Notes: generated by a model from the sequence alone, not told the origin. Shown: positions 18,124 through 26,870, counted from the first letter of the stretch. The stretch is 64,000 nt of DNA from Gammaproteobacteria bacterium (GCA_028821195.1 JAPPHB010000015.1:62001-126000), one strand, 5' to 3'. Numbers and translations are program-made.

Positions 18124-18400
18124 ATGTTCCCCACGACTCCTTCTGCTCGCCGCACTCTCCCTCGCGTGCTCTGGATGCAGCATCCTCGACTTCCTCAGCA
18201 TCACGTCGAACGAGACCCTGCGCCTCGGCCTCGCCGGGAGCCCCAGGGAACAGAACTCGCCGGACGACCCCATGGGTCTAGCGAGGCTCGAAGTCACGCT
18301 CACAGGGCACATCGAGCGCACCTTCACGGCTGAGAACTTCCCGGTCGAAGACTTCTCCGTTCCGGACAAGGGCCGAGTCTACGTCAAGGGCGGCCCGTGA
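18124..18400 (+). pseudogene. Small lipoprotein gene with a frameshift in the signal peptide
   Basis: From about 18138 one frame reads LLLLAALSLACSGCSILDFLS, then SITSNETLRLGLAGSP and a domain ending VEDFSVPDKGRVYVKGGP at TGA 18398-18400. This frame has no start codon. An ATG at 18124 with GGAGG upstream is one base out of phase; removing a single C near 18137 would give MFPTTLLLLAALSLACSGC, a standard lipoprotein signal. It is therefore a frameshifted gene or a one-base sequencing error. The product would be about 91 residues. Confidence 0.55.
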
Positions 18401-18443
18401 TTACCCCTTGTCGCAGGGGAGAGGGAAGCCGTATCGTGCTTGA

Positions 18444-18965
18444 ATGGCAGACGATGGGTATCAGTGGCTTGCCAAGACGGCAAAGGTGTTTCTGTCGGGC
18501 CGGGCAGCACAAGTTCGGGTCTGCTTAGGGTGCCTCGCGGGTCTTCTTCTGGCACTCGGGTTCCGAGAGGAAGGCGTGACATTCGCCTTGGGTGTGGGGG
18601 TGATGGGGGCAGCGTTCGTCATCACTGGAATTGGGGCTTGCGTCGAGTGGTGGCAGAGGAAGCAGGACGCACAGCCGCATCGACGTTTCGAGGCGTTGGT
18701 GGATCGGATGGAAGCCTTCTCGGAGGAACTCCAAGCCCGCCGCGAGAGAAATCAGCTAACGGGTGCGAAACTGATGTTCGAACTGGACGCCATCAGGTAC
18801 GAACTCGAAAAACTGGGGGTGTTCGTGTCGGGAGCCGAGGAGGTTTACAAGGTCGTGAGCTATGCCCGGCGAGGAGATCTTACTGGCGCAAGACGAGCCT
18901 TCCCGTCCCGGCGAAACCGGGGAGTGATAGGTCTGGGGCTTAATCGACGATCCGGCAGTCCATGA
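18444..18965 (+). CDS. Small membrane protein with C-terminal coiled coil, hypothetical
   Basis: A 173-residue protein. Two hydrophobic segments (about residues 24-37, LGCLAGLLLALGF, and 45-65, FALGVGVMGAAFVITGIGA) are followed by a charged helical region (RRFEALVDRMEAFSEELQARRERNQL) likely to form a coiled coil. No family is recognised. It starts at ATG 18444 and no strong ribosome-binding site is seen. It sits alone between two damaged stretches of the island. Confidence 0.5.
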   Translation: MADDGYQWLAKTAKVFLSGRAAQVRVCLGCLAGLLLALGFREEGVTFALGVGVMGAAFVITGIGACVEWWQRKQDAQPHRRFEALVDRMEAFSEELQARRERNQLTGAKLMFELDAIRYELEKLGVFVSGAEEVYKVVSYARRGDLTGARRAFPSRRNRGVIGLGLNRRSGSP

Positions 18966-19597
18966 TGGTGCGTAGGGAGCCCCCCCGCGGACGTGACGCC
19001 TTCCGCGATGGGCTCAGAGACCGCTGACCGGGGATCGAGAAGGCACTTTCGGGTAAGTTACGGGTCACAGGATGGCCCAAGATCGATGATCGCCGGTCTC
19101 CGAGGGGTACGGGTTGGGGGAATTGTCGGTGCGCGACAGGGAGGGCAGTGCTGGTTGCTCTCGCCGTCCGTGAGGGGCGATCAGGAGGCCGGGAAGCTTG
19201 GTGTTATCGGGCATGCAATACTTCAGGGTCGTGGGCGTTGAAGATGTCAGGGTTGAGCCCCGTGGCGGGGGCTTGGCCGCACGGGTTGTTGGGAGGAAGC
19301 CGGGCAGGGAGCGAGAACGGGTTGGCTACCATCGCGTCTCCATCGAACGAAGGAGACGTGATGATCGGGAGAAAGAAGCGGGTGCTGCTGCCGCACTATC
19401 TGGAACAGGGACTGAGCGGCCGCGGTGGCCCGGCATGATCTGGCTTGTGTCTCCGTTGCTGATAGGGGCGGCGGAATCGGACTCTCGTTCGCATGACGGG
19501 TCTCCCTGTGTCCGAACGAGGGTGGACAAGCGAAGCGCCCTCGCAAGCATGGGTGCTTGACGCTCAACCCCTTCCCCCTCTCCGGAGGCCCTGCACC
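18966..19597. other. Mostly non-coding stretch before the first LRR gene
   Basis: Apart from the 26-codon transposase fragment at 19361-19438, no credible gene is seen. Frames here are short and shift without protein-like composition. Confidence 0.4.
19361..19438 (+). pseudogene. N-terminal stub of an IS21-type transposase (IstA)
   Basis: ATG 19361, after an AAGGAG box, gives GRKKRVLLPHYLEQGLS before the frame degrades and stops. That segment is the recognisable start of the IstA helix-turn-helix (RVLLxHYLEQGLSxxAIA). The rest of the gene is missing, so an insertion sequence was once here or recombination brought in the stub. Confidence 0.4.
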
Positions 19598-22210
19598 ATG
19601 GCGGGACACTGGCGAAGACTGGCGGCGCTGTTGCTGGCGGCCGCGTGTTCGAGCGACGCGACGGCCCCCGATCCCTCCCCGGCCGATCCGGAACCGGAGC
19701 CGTCCGGGCTGTCGGGGCGGGCTGGCGTGGCGGGGGCGTCGAACCGGGCTCCGGAGGCGGTCGGCGGCGGCATCCCGGCGCAACACCTTCCGGGACCGGG
19801 GGCGGCAGTGGTGGTGGACGTGTCGGCGTACTTCGCGGATCCGGACGGGGACACGCTGGCGTTCGCGGCCTCCAGCTCGGACACGGCGGTTGTCTCGGCG
19901 GTCGTGGACGGCGACACGCTGCGCATGACGGGCGGTGGGACCGGGGGCGCGGGAGCGGTGGCGGTCGCGGCAACGGACCCGTCCGGGCTGTCGGCGGTGG
20001 CGGCCGTGGCGGTGACGGTGAACCGGGCTCCGGAGGCGATTGGGGAGATCTCCGCGCAACGGCTTCCGGGACCGGGAGCGGCGGTGGCGGTGGACGTGTC
20101 GGCGTACTTCGTGGATCCGGACGGGGACTCACTGGCGTTCGCGGCCTCCAGTGCGGACACGGCGGTTGTCTCGGCGGCCGTGGACGGCGATACGCTACGC
20201 CTGACGGGCGGGAGCGCCGGCGGCGCGGGAGCGGTGGTGGTCACGGCCAGCGATCCGGACGGGCTTTCGGCGCGGGCCGTGTTTGCGGTGGAAGTGGCGG
20301 ACATCGACGAGCGGGCCGCGCTGGCGGCGCTCTACGAAGCGACGGACGGCCAGAACTGGAGGAACAACGGAAACTGGCTGACGGACGCCCCGCTTGGGGA
20401 ATGGCATGGGGTGACCGTCGGCGCCGATGGACGGGTAGAATCGCTGGACCTCAGAGACAACGGCCTCGATGGTCCGATCCCTCCGGAGCTGGGCAACCTC
20501 GCCAGCCTAGAAACGCTGCACCTCGGCATCAGCTTGGAAGCCTGCCTGACATGGCCAAGTTGTCCGGATACGGATTGGGGGAGCCGGGGGGAGCTGAACT
20601 ACCTCACCGGTCCGATCCCCCCGGAGTTGGGCGGCCTCGCCAACTTGCGAACGCTGGACCTCAGCGGGAACGTCCTCCACGGCCCGATCCCCCCGGAGTT
20701 GGGCGGTCTCGCCAGCTTGGAAACGCTGGTCCTTAGGGGCAACATCAGCGGCAAAGGCCTCGATGGTCCGATCCCCCCGGAGTTGGGAGATCTCGCCAGC
20801 CTGAAAACGCTGGATCTCAGCAGGAACGACCTCGACGGTCCGATCCCGTCGGAGCTGGGCAACCTCGCCAGCCTGGAAACGCTGCACCTCGGCCGGAACG
20901 TCTCGATCACCCCATATCGGTCGGAACGGGGCGGTCTGACCGGCTCGATCCCGCCGGAGCTGGGCAACCTCGCCAGCCTGCGATCACTGGACCTCGAAAA
21001 CAACAACCTCACCGGCCCGATCCCGCCGGAGTTGGGCGGCCTCGCCAGCTTGGTATGGCTGGACCTCAGAGACAACCGTCTCGGCGGTTCGATCCCGCCG
21101 GAGCTGGGCAACCTCGCCAGTCTGGAAACGCTGCGCCTCGGGTACAACGCCTCGCGATATGGACAGTGTTGCCGGGAGGATAGCCCCGGTCTGACCGGCC
21201 CGATCCCTCCGGAGTTGGGCGGCCTCGCCAGCTTGGAACGGCTGGACCTCGGCGCCAACGGCCTGACCGGCCCGATCCCTCCAGAGTTGGGCGATCTCGC
21301 CAGCCTGAAATGGCTGGACCTCGGCAGGAACGAACTCACCGGCCCGATCCCTCTGGAGTTGGGCAACCTCGCCAGCCTAGAAACGCTGGACCTCGAACGG
21401 AACGAGGGGCTGACCGGCCCGTTGCCGAACAGCTTTTCGCAACTCCGGCTGCGATGGCTCAGCGCGCGGGGCACCCTTCTTTGCGTCCCCTGGGATGATG
21501 AGGCGTTGCAATCGTGGCTGAGCGATCTTGGGGGACCCGGGATCGAGTCAGGTCCGCGAGGGACGGGTGTAGCTCCTACCTGTGACGTGGTTGCGCTAGC
21601 GGCACTGTACCATGCGACGGACGGCCCGAACTGGTGGAACAACGAAGGCTGGCTGACGGACGCCCCGTTTTGGGAATGGTCTGGGGTGATCGTCACAAGA
21701 CCGGTGCCAGGACGCGGGCTGCGGGTAACGGGGCTGGCCCTCGGCGGCCTCACGGGCTCGATCCCGCCGGAGTTGGGCGATCTCGCCAGACTGCAAACGC
21801 TGGACCTCGTCGGCGACATCGGCGCCGAAAGCCTGACCGGTCCGATCCCTCTGGAGTTGAGCAATCTCACCTGGCTGGTACGGCTTAACCTCAGCGGCAA
21901 CGACCTGAGCGGTTCGGTCCCTCCGGAGTTGGGCAACCTCGCCAGCTTGGAAACGCTGGACCTCCGGCGGAATAGGGGGCTGTCAGGCCCGTTGCCGAGC
22001 AGCTTGACGCAACTCCGGTGGCTGCGGGCGCTCAGAGCGGAGGGCACCGGCCTATGCGCTCCCACGGACGAGGCATTTCAATCGTGGCTACGTACCGTTC
22101 CACGCCGCGAAGTAGCCAACTGTGCGGCGGCCGCCATGGCCGGGGAGCGCTTCCGGGAAGCGGTGGAGGTTCGGATCGTGCCGGTTCCGGTTCCGGAGCC
22201 CCGACGATGA
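19598..22210 (+). CDS. Surface lipoprotein: two cadherin-like repeats and two leucine-rich-repeat arrays
   Basis: An 870-residue protein from ATG 19598 (GGAGG 8 bases upstream). A lipoprotein signal ends at Cys17 (LLLAAACSSDAT). Two immunoglobulin/cadherin-like units of about 90 residues follow (NRAPEA...DPDGD...FAASS...DTAVV...VDGDTLRLTGG). An LRR cap (ALAALYEATDGQNWRNN) comes next, then about 11 plant-type LRRs of GPIPPELGNLASLETLDL form, a closing cap, and a second short array of 3 repeats with its own cap. Unlike its two paralogs it has no protease domain. The tail AAAMAGERFREAVEVRIVPVPVPEPRR is shared with the paralog at 33637. It is probably displayed on the cell surface to bind a ligand; the target is unknown. 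The next gene overlaps as ATGA. Confidence 0.85.
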   Translation: MAGHWRRLAALLLAAACSSDATAPDPSPADPEPEPSGLSGRAGVAGASNRAPEAVGGGIPAQHLPGPGAAVVVDVSAYFADPDGDTLAFAASSSDTAVVSAVVDGDTLRMTGGGTGGAGAVAVAATDPSGLSAVAAVAVTVNRAPEAIGEISAQRLPGPGAAVAVDVSAYFVDPDGDSLAFAASSADTAVVSAAVDGDTLRLTGGSAGGAGAVVVTASDPDGLSARAVFAVEVADIDERAALAALYEATDGQNWRNNGNWLTDAPLGEWHGVTVGADGRVESLDLRDNGLDGPIPPELGNLASLETLHLGISLEACLTWPSCPDTDWGSRGELNYLTGPIPPELGGLANLRTLDLSGNVLHGPIPPELGGLASLETLVLRGNISGKGLDGPIPPELGDLASLKTLDLSRNDLDGPIPSELGNLASLETLHLGRNVSITPYRSERGGLTGSIPPELGNLASLRSLDLENNNLTGPIPPELGGLASLVWLDLRDNRLGGSIPPELGNLASLETLRLGYNASRYGQCCREDSPGLTGPIPPELGGLASLERLDLGANGLTGPIPPELGDLASLKWLDLGRNELTGPIPLELGNLASLETLDLERNEGLTGPLPNSFSQLRLRWLSARGTLLCVPWDDEALQSWLSDLGGPGIESGPRGTGVAPTCDVVALAALYHATDGPNWWNNEGWLTDAPFWEWSGVIVTRPVPGRGLRVTGLALGGLTGSIPPELGDLARLQTLDLVGDIGAESLTGPIPLELSNLTWLVRLNLSGNDLSGSVPPELGNLASLETLDLRRNRGLSGPLPSSLTQLRWLRALRAEGTGLCAPTDEAFQSWLRTVPRREVANCAAAAMAGERFREAVEVRIVPVPVPEPRR

Positions 22211-22971
22211 GCCCCGCGGGCTGGGGGAACGGCGAGGAATCAACCGTGCCGGCTGAAGAGATTCTCCGTCGCGTGAGGCATGCAGCAAGACTAGTCTACG
22301 ACGCGGCAAATGAAGCCTACCCCGCAGATGGCGCGCCACCTTCTAGACCCGGCCTCGGGCGAGTAACGCCCGCCAAGGCCGCCAGGGTTCGAGAGGAGAT
22401 ACAGAAGGAGCTCGCCAAACCTGCGTTATCGAATGGCCCGGTCTTCATAGCGGAGCAACTCGTGGCCCAAGCACGTGCTCTCCTTGGTCGCCACGGTGAG
22501 CGCTTCTACGCCGACTTGCCGCCCCAGCACGGAGGCACTCGCAACGAGTGGCACCGGAGGCCCAACGATTGGAAGTCGGTCCGCGACGCCGCAACTTGGG
22601 ATGGGGCCGTTATGAAGTTTCGCGCCCTGACCCATAAGTCGGCAGCCGTGGCTGCCGCGAAGGCTCATCTCGCAAGCGGACGGATCGTGTCTGAGCGTTC
22701 ACTTGTAGTCGTCGCGAAGGCCGTGATCTTCGACGGGTGCTCCGCGATTGCGGCGGCCAAGCTAGACCACCCAGGAGATCACGTGGTTCGACAGAAGATC
22801 GCCGTAGAACTGGAGCTTGCCGAGCACGACCTCTTGGGGGGGCGGGTCTTCATGGCAGCCCATCGCGTAGCCAGAGCACAAGCTCTCGTCGGCCCGCAAC
22901 GACCGCGTACCAAGTCGTCCGGGCCTGGTGCGCGGCACGAGACGCTTCAGGAAGTCCCGCACCAGGGCTGA
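22207..22971 (+). CDS. Hypothetical protein coupled to the LRR lipoprotein
   Basis: A 254-residue protein starting ATG 22207, overlapping the LRR stop by four bases, which strongly suggests cotranslation. Alanine-rich helical stretches dominate (VPAEEILRRVRHAARLVYDAANEAYPADG). Two similar blocks, PVFIAEQLVAQARALLGRHGER and RVFMAAHRVARAQALVGPQR, are about 160 residues apart and may be an internal duplication. No family is recognised and there are no membrane segments. The 3' third overlaps a minus-strand antitoxin-like frame. The coupling hints at a role linked to the LRR protein. Confidence 0.6.
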   Translation: MSPAGWGNGEESTVPAEEILRRVRHAARLVYDAANEAYPADGAPPSRPGLGRVTPAKAARVREEIQKELAKPALSNGPVFIAEQLVAQARALLGRHGERFYADLPPQHGGTRNEWHRRPNDWKSVRDAATWDGAVMKFRALTHKSAAVAAAKAHLASGRIVSERSLVVVAKAVIFDGCSAIAAAKLDHPGDHVVRQKIAVELELAEHDLLGGRVFMAAHRVARAQALVGPQRPRTKSSGPGARHETLQEVPHQG

Positions 22972-23052
22972 CACCGACGTGTCCAGCTCCGCCGCCCGGG
23001 CACGGACACGTCGATGGGTTTCCTCGTCAACGGATACGGTGATGTTTCGCAC
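22762..23052 (-). pseudogene. Orphan ribbon-helix-helix antitoxin with replaced C-terminus
   Basis: From GTG 23052 (GAGGCGG about 8 bases upstream), 96 residues begin RNITVSVDEETHRRVRARAAELDTSVSALVRDFLKRL, a standard ribbon-helix-helix antitoxin domain usually paired with a PIN toxin. After residue 38 the sequence stops resembling the family and runs into the opposite strand of the 22207 gene. No toxin follows. It is either a truncated remnant or a free-standing DNA-binding protein. Confidence 0.45.
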
Positions 23053-23241
23053 GGCCACCGCCTCGCCAGTGTCTGTGTCACACGAACTAATTCCGTTCAA
23101 GGATTGGTCCAATCGGACGGCACCGTCAACTCCTGAGCGCGCGTTCCGACTTGAAGGGGCTACCCGGCGGTCATGCCCGAGTGTCCAAAGCCCTGTGAGG
23201 GCGTAGTTTGTAAATGGTGCAAACACTACAGGAGGAGGCCT

Positions 23242-23472
23242 GTGCGAAACGCAATCGTGACGATGTTTGGTTCGAAGAAGTTCCTGACCGCCGTCACGGG
23301 GGTGGCGGTGGTCGTCCTCGAAGATCTCGGTCTCCCAATCTCGGAAGAGGCGCTGCTGCCTCTCGTAGCGTACATCGTCGGCCAAGGCATCGCCGACCAC
23401 GGGAAAGAGCGGGCCAAGGTGGAGTCCGGCAAGGCCGATGAGCTTCTCGGCGTCCTTGGGCGCGGCTCGTGA
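23242..23472 (+). CDS. Small phage holin-like membrane protein
   Basis: 76 residues from GTG 23242, just after an AGGAGGAGG box (23230-23238); ATG 23263 is the alternative start. The pattern FGSKKFLTAVTGVAVVVLEDLGLPISEEALLPLVAYIVGQGIADHGKE, with two hydrophobic helices, a short acidic turn and a GQGxADHGKE end, is familiar from small phage proteins in lysis or tail regions. The exact role is uncertain. The gene sits just before the winged-helix-like gene at 23491. Confidence 0.5.
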   Translation: MRNAIVTMFGSKKFLTAVTGVAVVVLEDLGLPISEEALLPLVAYIVGQGIADHGKERAKVESGKADELLGVLGRGS

Positions 23473-23490
23473 TGTCGCCAGCCTAGCCGG

Positions 23491-24450
23491 ATGGGCGGGA
23501 ACGGCGAGGCTCTACCAGACCCAAGGGAACGCGCAGCCGCGCTGAGGTCTTTGGGCTGGACGGGACGCCGGGCCGAATGGATCGCGCTCGCCTGTTGCCA
23601 CGGCGGCGTGTTCACGCGCGTGCAGTGGACGGGCTTCCTCGGGTGCCACCACGAAAAGGTGGGCCGCGCCGTCCGCAGGCTCGTCGCCCAGGGCGTGGCC
23701 GTCGAGGAGAAGCCGCCCGGCATCAAGGGCATCGGGCGGATCTGCCGGATCCACGGTCGCCCGATCTACAAGGCGCTCGGCTTGGGGGACCGCCGCCGCC
23801 GGAGGATCACGTCGCCGGAGGTGACGATGCGGCGCCTGCTCGGGCTGGACTACGTGCTCGAACATCCCCGCCTGCCGTGGCTGCCGACCGAGGCCGACCG
23901 GGTGGCCGCCTTCGAGGCGCTCGGGATCGAGCGGGGACTCCTTCCCCAACGGGTCTACCGGGGCGCGCTCGGGGGCCTCCGGCGCTTCTTCCCGCTCGGG
24001 CTGCCCATCGCGCTGGACACGGAGCGCGCCGTCTTCGTCTACGCCGAACCGGGTTACGAGACCGCGACGGCGATCCGCTCGTGGGGCGCGAAGCACGGCG
24101 ATCTCTGGAAGGGGCTCTGGGACCTCGGCCTCAAGATCGAGGTGGTGGCGGTCGTCCGGAGATGGAAGGAGTACGGGAGGACGAGCCGGGTGCTGGCCAA
24201 CTGGTCGCGGTATCCGCGCCCGTCCGAAATCGACGAGGAGACCCGGCGCGACCTCGCCCGGATCGAGCAGGCCATCCTCGCGGGAGATGTCCGCACGCTC
24301 GACGAATACGGTGGCCTGAACGCCGCCTTGAAGCACGCCATCGCCCTTGAGAACCGGGCGCGCAGGCGGGCGGGCCGGGGGCTGACCGAGAGCGTCAAGA
24401 CATGGAGTTCGGACCGGCTGGCGGGGGCTCGAATCTGGTGGGAGTCCTGA
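23491..24450 (+). CDS. Mobile-element protein with winged-helix-like N-terminus (replication-relaxation-like)
   Basis: 319 residues. The first 90 look like a DNA-binding winged helix (WIALACCHGGVFTRVQWTGFLGCHHEKVGRAVRRLVAQGVAVEE). The C-terminal part carries TAIRSWGAKHGDLWKGLWDLGLKIEVVAVVRR, the conserved block of this accessory-element family. The arrangement resembles replication-relaxation or mobilisation proteins of integrative elements; the exact role is not established. A decayed relative lies on the minus strand near 31565-31740. It is probably the best preserved core gene of the element besides the integrase. Confidence 0.5.
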   Translation: MGGNGEALPDPRERAAALRSLGWTGRRAEWIALACCHGGVFTRVQWTGFLGCHHEKVGRAVRRLVAQGVAVEEKPPGIKGIGRICRIHGRPIYKALGLGDRRRRRITSPEVTMRRLLGLDYVLEHPRLPWLPTEADRVAAFEALGIERGLLPQRVYRGALGGLRRFFPLGLPIALDTERAVFVYAEPGYETATAIRSWGAKHGDLWKGLWDLGLKIEVVAVVRRWKEYGRTSRVLANWSRYPRPSEIDEETRRDLARIEQAILAGDVRTLDEYGGLNAALKHAIALENRARRRAGRGLTESVKTWSSDRLAGARIWWES

Positions 24451-24880
24451 TGTGCTGGGCCGTACCGGAGGTGTGCAAGAGACACAGGGGGTCGATGCAC
24501 ATTTTGGCGCTCCGGTGATGCGCACCGCCCGTCCTGCATATCCGGTGGCGCGGCAACGTCTTGCGGCTTCGCCGCGCGGCCGGCCGGGGCGCGGGAGCCG
24601 CTTGGGGCTTGGTGGGGAGCGACCCCAGGGGCACAGGTGCCCGGTTCGGGCGCGGGGCCGTGCGCGTTTTCACACGCTCGTCCCCGCCCCTTCTGGGGTC
24701 GCTCCCCCCAAGAATTATCCCTGCGGGAAGGCCGTTGGGCACCGAAGAAAGATCGGATCAATCGCTCCGGTTTACCACGGTTTCGCCGAAGGCCCTCCAG
24801 CGGGCGTTCTCCCTTCCCGTTGGAGGCCGAGCCCACCACGGCCCGAGCGCGCTGGTGATGCTCACGGGGTGAAGAGAAGG
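24451..24880. other. Gene-free stretch with a 15-bp inverted repeat
   Basis: GGGGAGCGACCCCAG (24614-24628) and its exact complement CTGGGGTCGCTCCCC (24693-24707) are separated by 64 bases. This could form a large hairpin ending the transcript from 23491, or be the ends of a small mobile element. No gene is seen. Confidence 0.45.
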
Positions 24881-25390
24881 TCAGCCTTCATCTCTTCTCG
24901 TGAGCACGAGGACCACGAAAGGCTCGAAGATGAACGTCCCCCCCGGAGATCCAGGGACCGGAACATATCGAGAGCAGATTTTCTGGCCCGCAATCCCGGT
25001 GCGGTCCTTCGAGACGACTGCCACAAATTCGCAATTGAGGCCGTAGAGGTCGATTTCGAAATACAGATGGAGCGCGGGATGGCTGTACGTGCCCCCCGCG
25101 CGGATCGCGAAGGTATCGGCTTGATGCGGGTACGTGGTGACGATACCCAGGGATGCATCGACCCCCCTGTGGTCCGAAGGGTAGTTCGGACGGTCCGTCG
25201 CGTATTCCTCGTGGATGTCGAGCATCCACTCCTCGACCATGTAGTCAGGGTCGGGATGGAAATCGGTAACCACGTTTCTGCCTGACCAGCGACCGAGAAT
25301 CGACGCGGGCGCCTGTTCTGGATCGACAGGCGCAACCCCGCAACCGGTCACGGCGAGCACCAGTGTGGCCAACTTGATCGTTTGGCTCAT
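24881..25390 (-). CDS. Lipoprotein, hypothetical
   Basis: 169 residues from ATG 25390. The N-terminus MSQTIKLATLVLAVTGCGVAP is a lipoprotein signal with Cys17. The mature part starts EQAPASILGRWSGRN and contains aromatic- and acid-rich segments (DPDYMVEEWMLDIHEEY, HPALHLYFEIDLYG). It is likely a small beta-rich lipocalin-like or DUF-type domain; I do not recognise it. The frame stays open upstream to GTG 25543, and that extension begins ALLLALASC, itself lipoprotein-like, so a second start or an older fused gene is possible. Confidence 0.6.
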   Translation of the reverse strand: MSQTIKLATLVLAVTGCGVAPVDPEQAPASILGRWSGRNVVTDFHPDPDYMVEEWMLDIHEEYATDRPNYPSDHRGVDASLGIVTTYPHQADTFAIRAGGTYSHPALHLYFEIDLYGLNCEFVAVVSKDRTGIAGQKICSRYVPVPGSPGGTFIFEPFVVLVLTRRDEG

Positions 25391-25508
25391 GACTGTCCGT
25401 GGGGTCCGGCCGGCCGGGGTTGGAGCGGGAGCGCACCCGGCCGGTCTCCAGCACCGTTCAGGGTCGTATGCCGTGGCCTCGGGCGGCGCGGTGGGAACGG
25501 TTGTCGGG

Positions 25509-25859
25509 CTATCGCAGGAAGCCAGTGCCAACAACAGTGCCACGCGCCGCCTCTACGGACCTCACTCCCGCACGCTTGTCCTCGCGGGGGGGTCCGTTCC
25601 GTGGGAGCCGACTTGGCGCCGGCCCGTCGAGCACGCCCACGGCGGACACCGCGAGCATCTTCGCGATCTGATCCGCCAACCTCTCGATCACCGCAGGTGT
25701 TGCCAGGAAAACGGAGGTCCGTTCGCCAACGGTGATTCCGAGCACCATGGAGGTCTCGCCGCACATCGTGCGCGTTCCCATCCACATGTCCGATGCCCTA
25801 CTACGCCCGGTGTCGGTCTGCTGCCGAGCTTTGCTCTGCGCAACTCTGTTCCCGCGCAT
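25509..25859 (-). CDS. Hypothetical protein
   Basis: 116 residues from ATG 25859, with a strong GAGGAGGG box 8 bases upstream, which is the main support. The central part SMVLGITVGERTSVFLATPAVIERLADQIAKML reads like a folded alpha/beta segment; the C-terminus is basic and proline-rich. It lies upstream of and on the same strand as the lipoprotein at 24881, and its 3' end overlaps the extended open frame of that gene. The function is unknown. Confidence 0.5.
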   Translation of the reverse strand: MRGNRVAQSKARQQTDTGRSRASDMWMGTRTMCGETSMVLGITVGERTSVFLATPAVIERLADQIAKMLAVSAVGVLDGPAPSRLPRNGPPREDKRAGVRSVEAARGTVVGTGFLR

Positions 25860-25873
25860 GGTACCACCCTCCT

Positions 25874-26344
25874 CTACCGTGTTCTTCTCAGCCGCTTCCT
25901 CGGTCGTGCGAGCCCCAAGGACCGATCGGACGCTTCCGGGGCTCTGGCGAAATCGCACATGGCAGCCTCCAGCTTACGCGGATGATTCTGACGGTTGCGG
26001 GGTAGGCTCTCCTCCTGCGTGGCATTGCGGGGTTTGTCTCCTACATCCAACGGGCCGAAAAGGGTCCGCGCGTGCAGCGTGTTCGAGACGGCCTGTTCCG
26101 AAAGCGCGAACCGCCTCGCAACCTCCGCCATGCTGCCGCTTTCCTCGTAAGCCGCGCAGATCGCATCGCCCTGCAATCGGATCAGATCGGCTCTGGTGGG
26201 GAAGCCGCCCTCGCGCATCGCGATCCTTCCAACCTGATAGGACGATACGCCGAGGTCGCGAGCAATGTGCGCGAACGTCTCGTCGTCCCAGGCGCGTGTG
26301 ATGATCTCCCCGCGTACCGCGTCGGGGATCTTGCGCGGTTGCCT
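25874..26344 (-). pseudogene. HTH protein copy 1, start codon lost and C-terminus replaced
   Basis: The frame encodes PRKIPDAVRGEIITRAWDDETFAHIARDLGVSSYQVGRIAMREGGFPTRADLIRL and SMAEVARRFALSEQAVSNTLHA, nearly identical to the intact copy at 32881. At the aligned start the ATG of that copy is AGG here (26344-26342), although the GGGAGG box remains. After LHA the sequence diverges exactly at the edge of the duplicated block (26070). It is likely inactive, unless translation starts further upstream in the open frame. Confidence 0.6.
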
Positions 26345-26870
26345 TGGGAACCTCCCTGTGTTTCGCTGCCGGTCGGGGATCGGCCACGATAATTGGGGCC
26401 TGTTCCGCGACCTGTAGAGCGCGCGTCTCGGCCCGCGCTGCCAGCGACCGGATGGCGGAGATGGCTTGTTTCCGCGAACTTGCCGAGCGTGCAGATCGTG
26501 CGGTCCATCACCGAGGAATCGAATGATAACACACACGAAACGAAGCGGTCGGAGCTATGGTGCTGGCACCGAGACCCTGTACGAGCATTTGAAGAGCAAC
26601 GACTTCCACGAGGTCGAAAACGGGATGAAGGACATCCGGGAGCGGATGGACCGCATGGACGAGCGGTTGCGGGAAGCACGGGAGGAACGGCGCGGGATCG
26701 CGGCGGTCGTGGAGGGTCGTGCGGCGAACCGTGGCCGTGCTTGAGGATCGGTCGCAACGGCGCGAAGACGCCTTGAACGTTACGGAACGGAGACCCAACC
26801 CATGAAGCCTTGGCGGAAGCTAGCGGCGCTGTTGCTGGCGGCCGCGTGTTCGAGCGACGCGACGACCCCC
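26070..26870. repeat. Cassette leader repeat, copy 1
   Basis: This block covers the HTH gene, the divergent intergenic region, the short coiled-coil gene and the LRR signal peptide. It matches 32918-33700 with long near-identical runs in the HTH part and moderate divergence after it. It is a direct repeat about 6.84 kb apart, a substrate for homologous recombination that would delete or amplify the intervening cassette. Confidence 0.85.
26523..26744 (+). CDS. Short coiled-coil protein with integrase-like N-terminus
   Basis: 73 residues from ATG 26523 (GAGGA 6 bases upstream). The first 15 residues (MITHTKRSGRSYGAG) mirror the integrase start at 36604 (MARTRRSRRSYGTG). The remainder (VENGMKDIRERMDRMDERLREAREERR) is a heptad-like helix. 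A diverged copy lies at 33371-33590, where a one-base deletion has changed its phase. It precedes the LRR-metzincin gene by 57 bases and is probably cotranscribed with it. It may be a regulator or a dimerisation peptide, which is speculation. Confidence 0.5.
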   Translation: MITHTKRSGRSYGAGTETLYEHLKSNDFHEVENGMKDIRERMDRMDERLREAREERRGIAAVVEGRAANRGRA

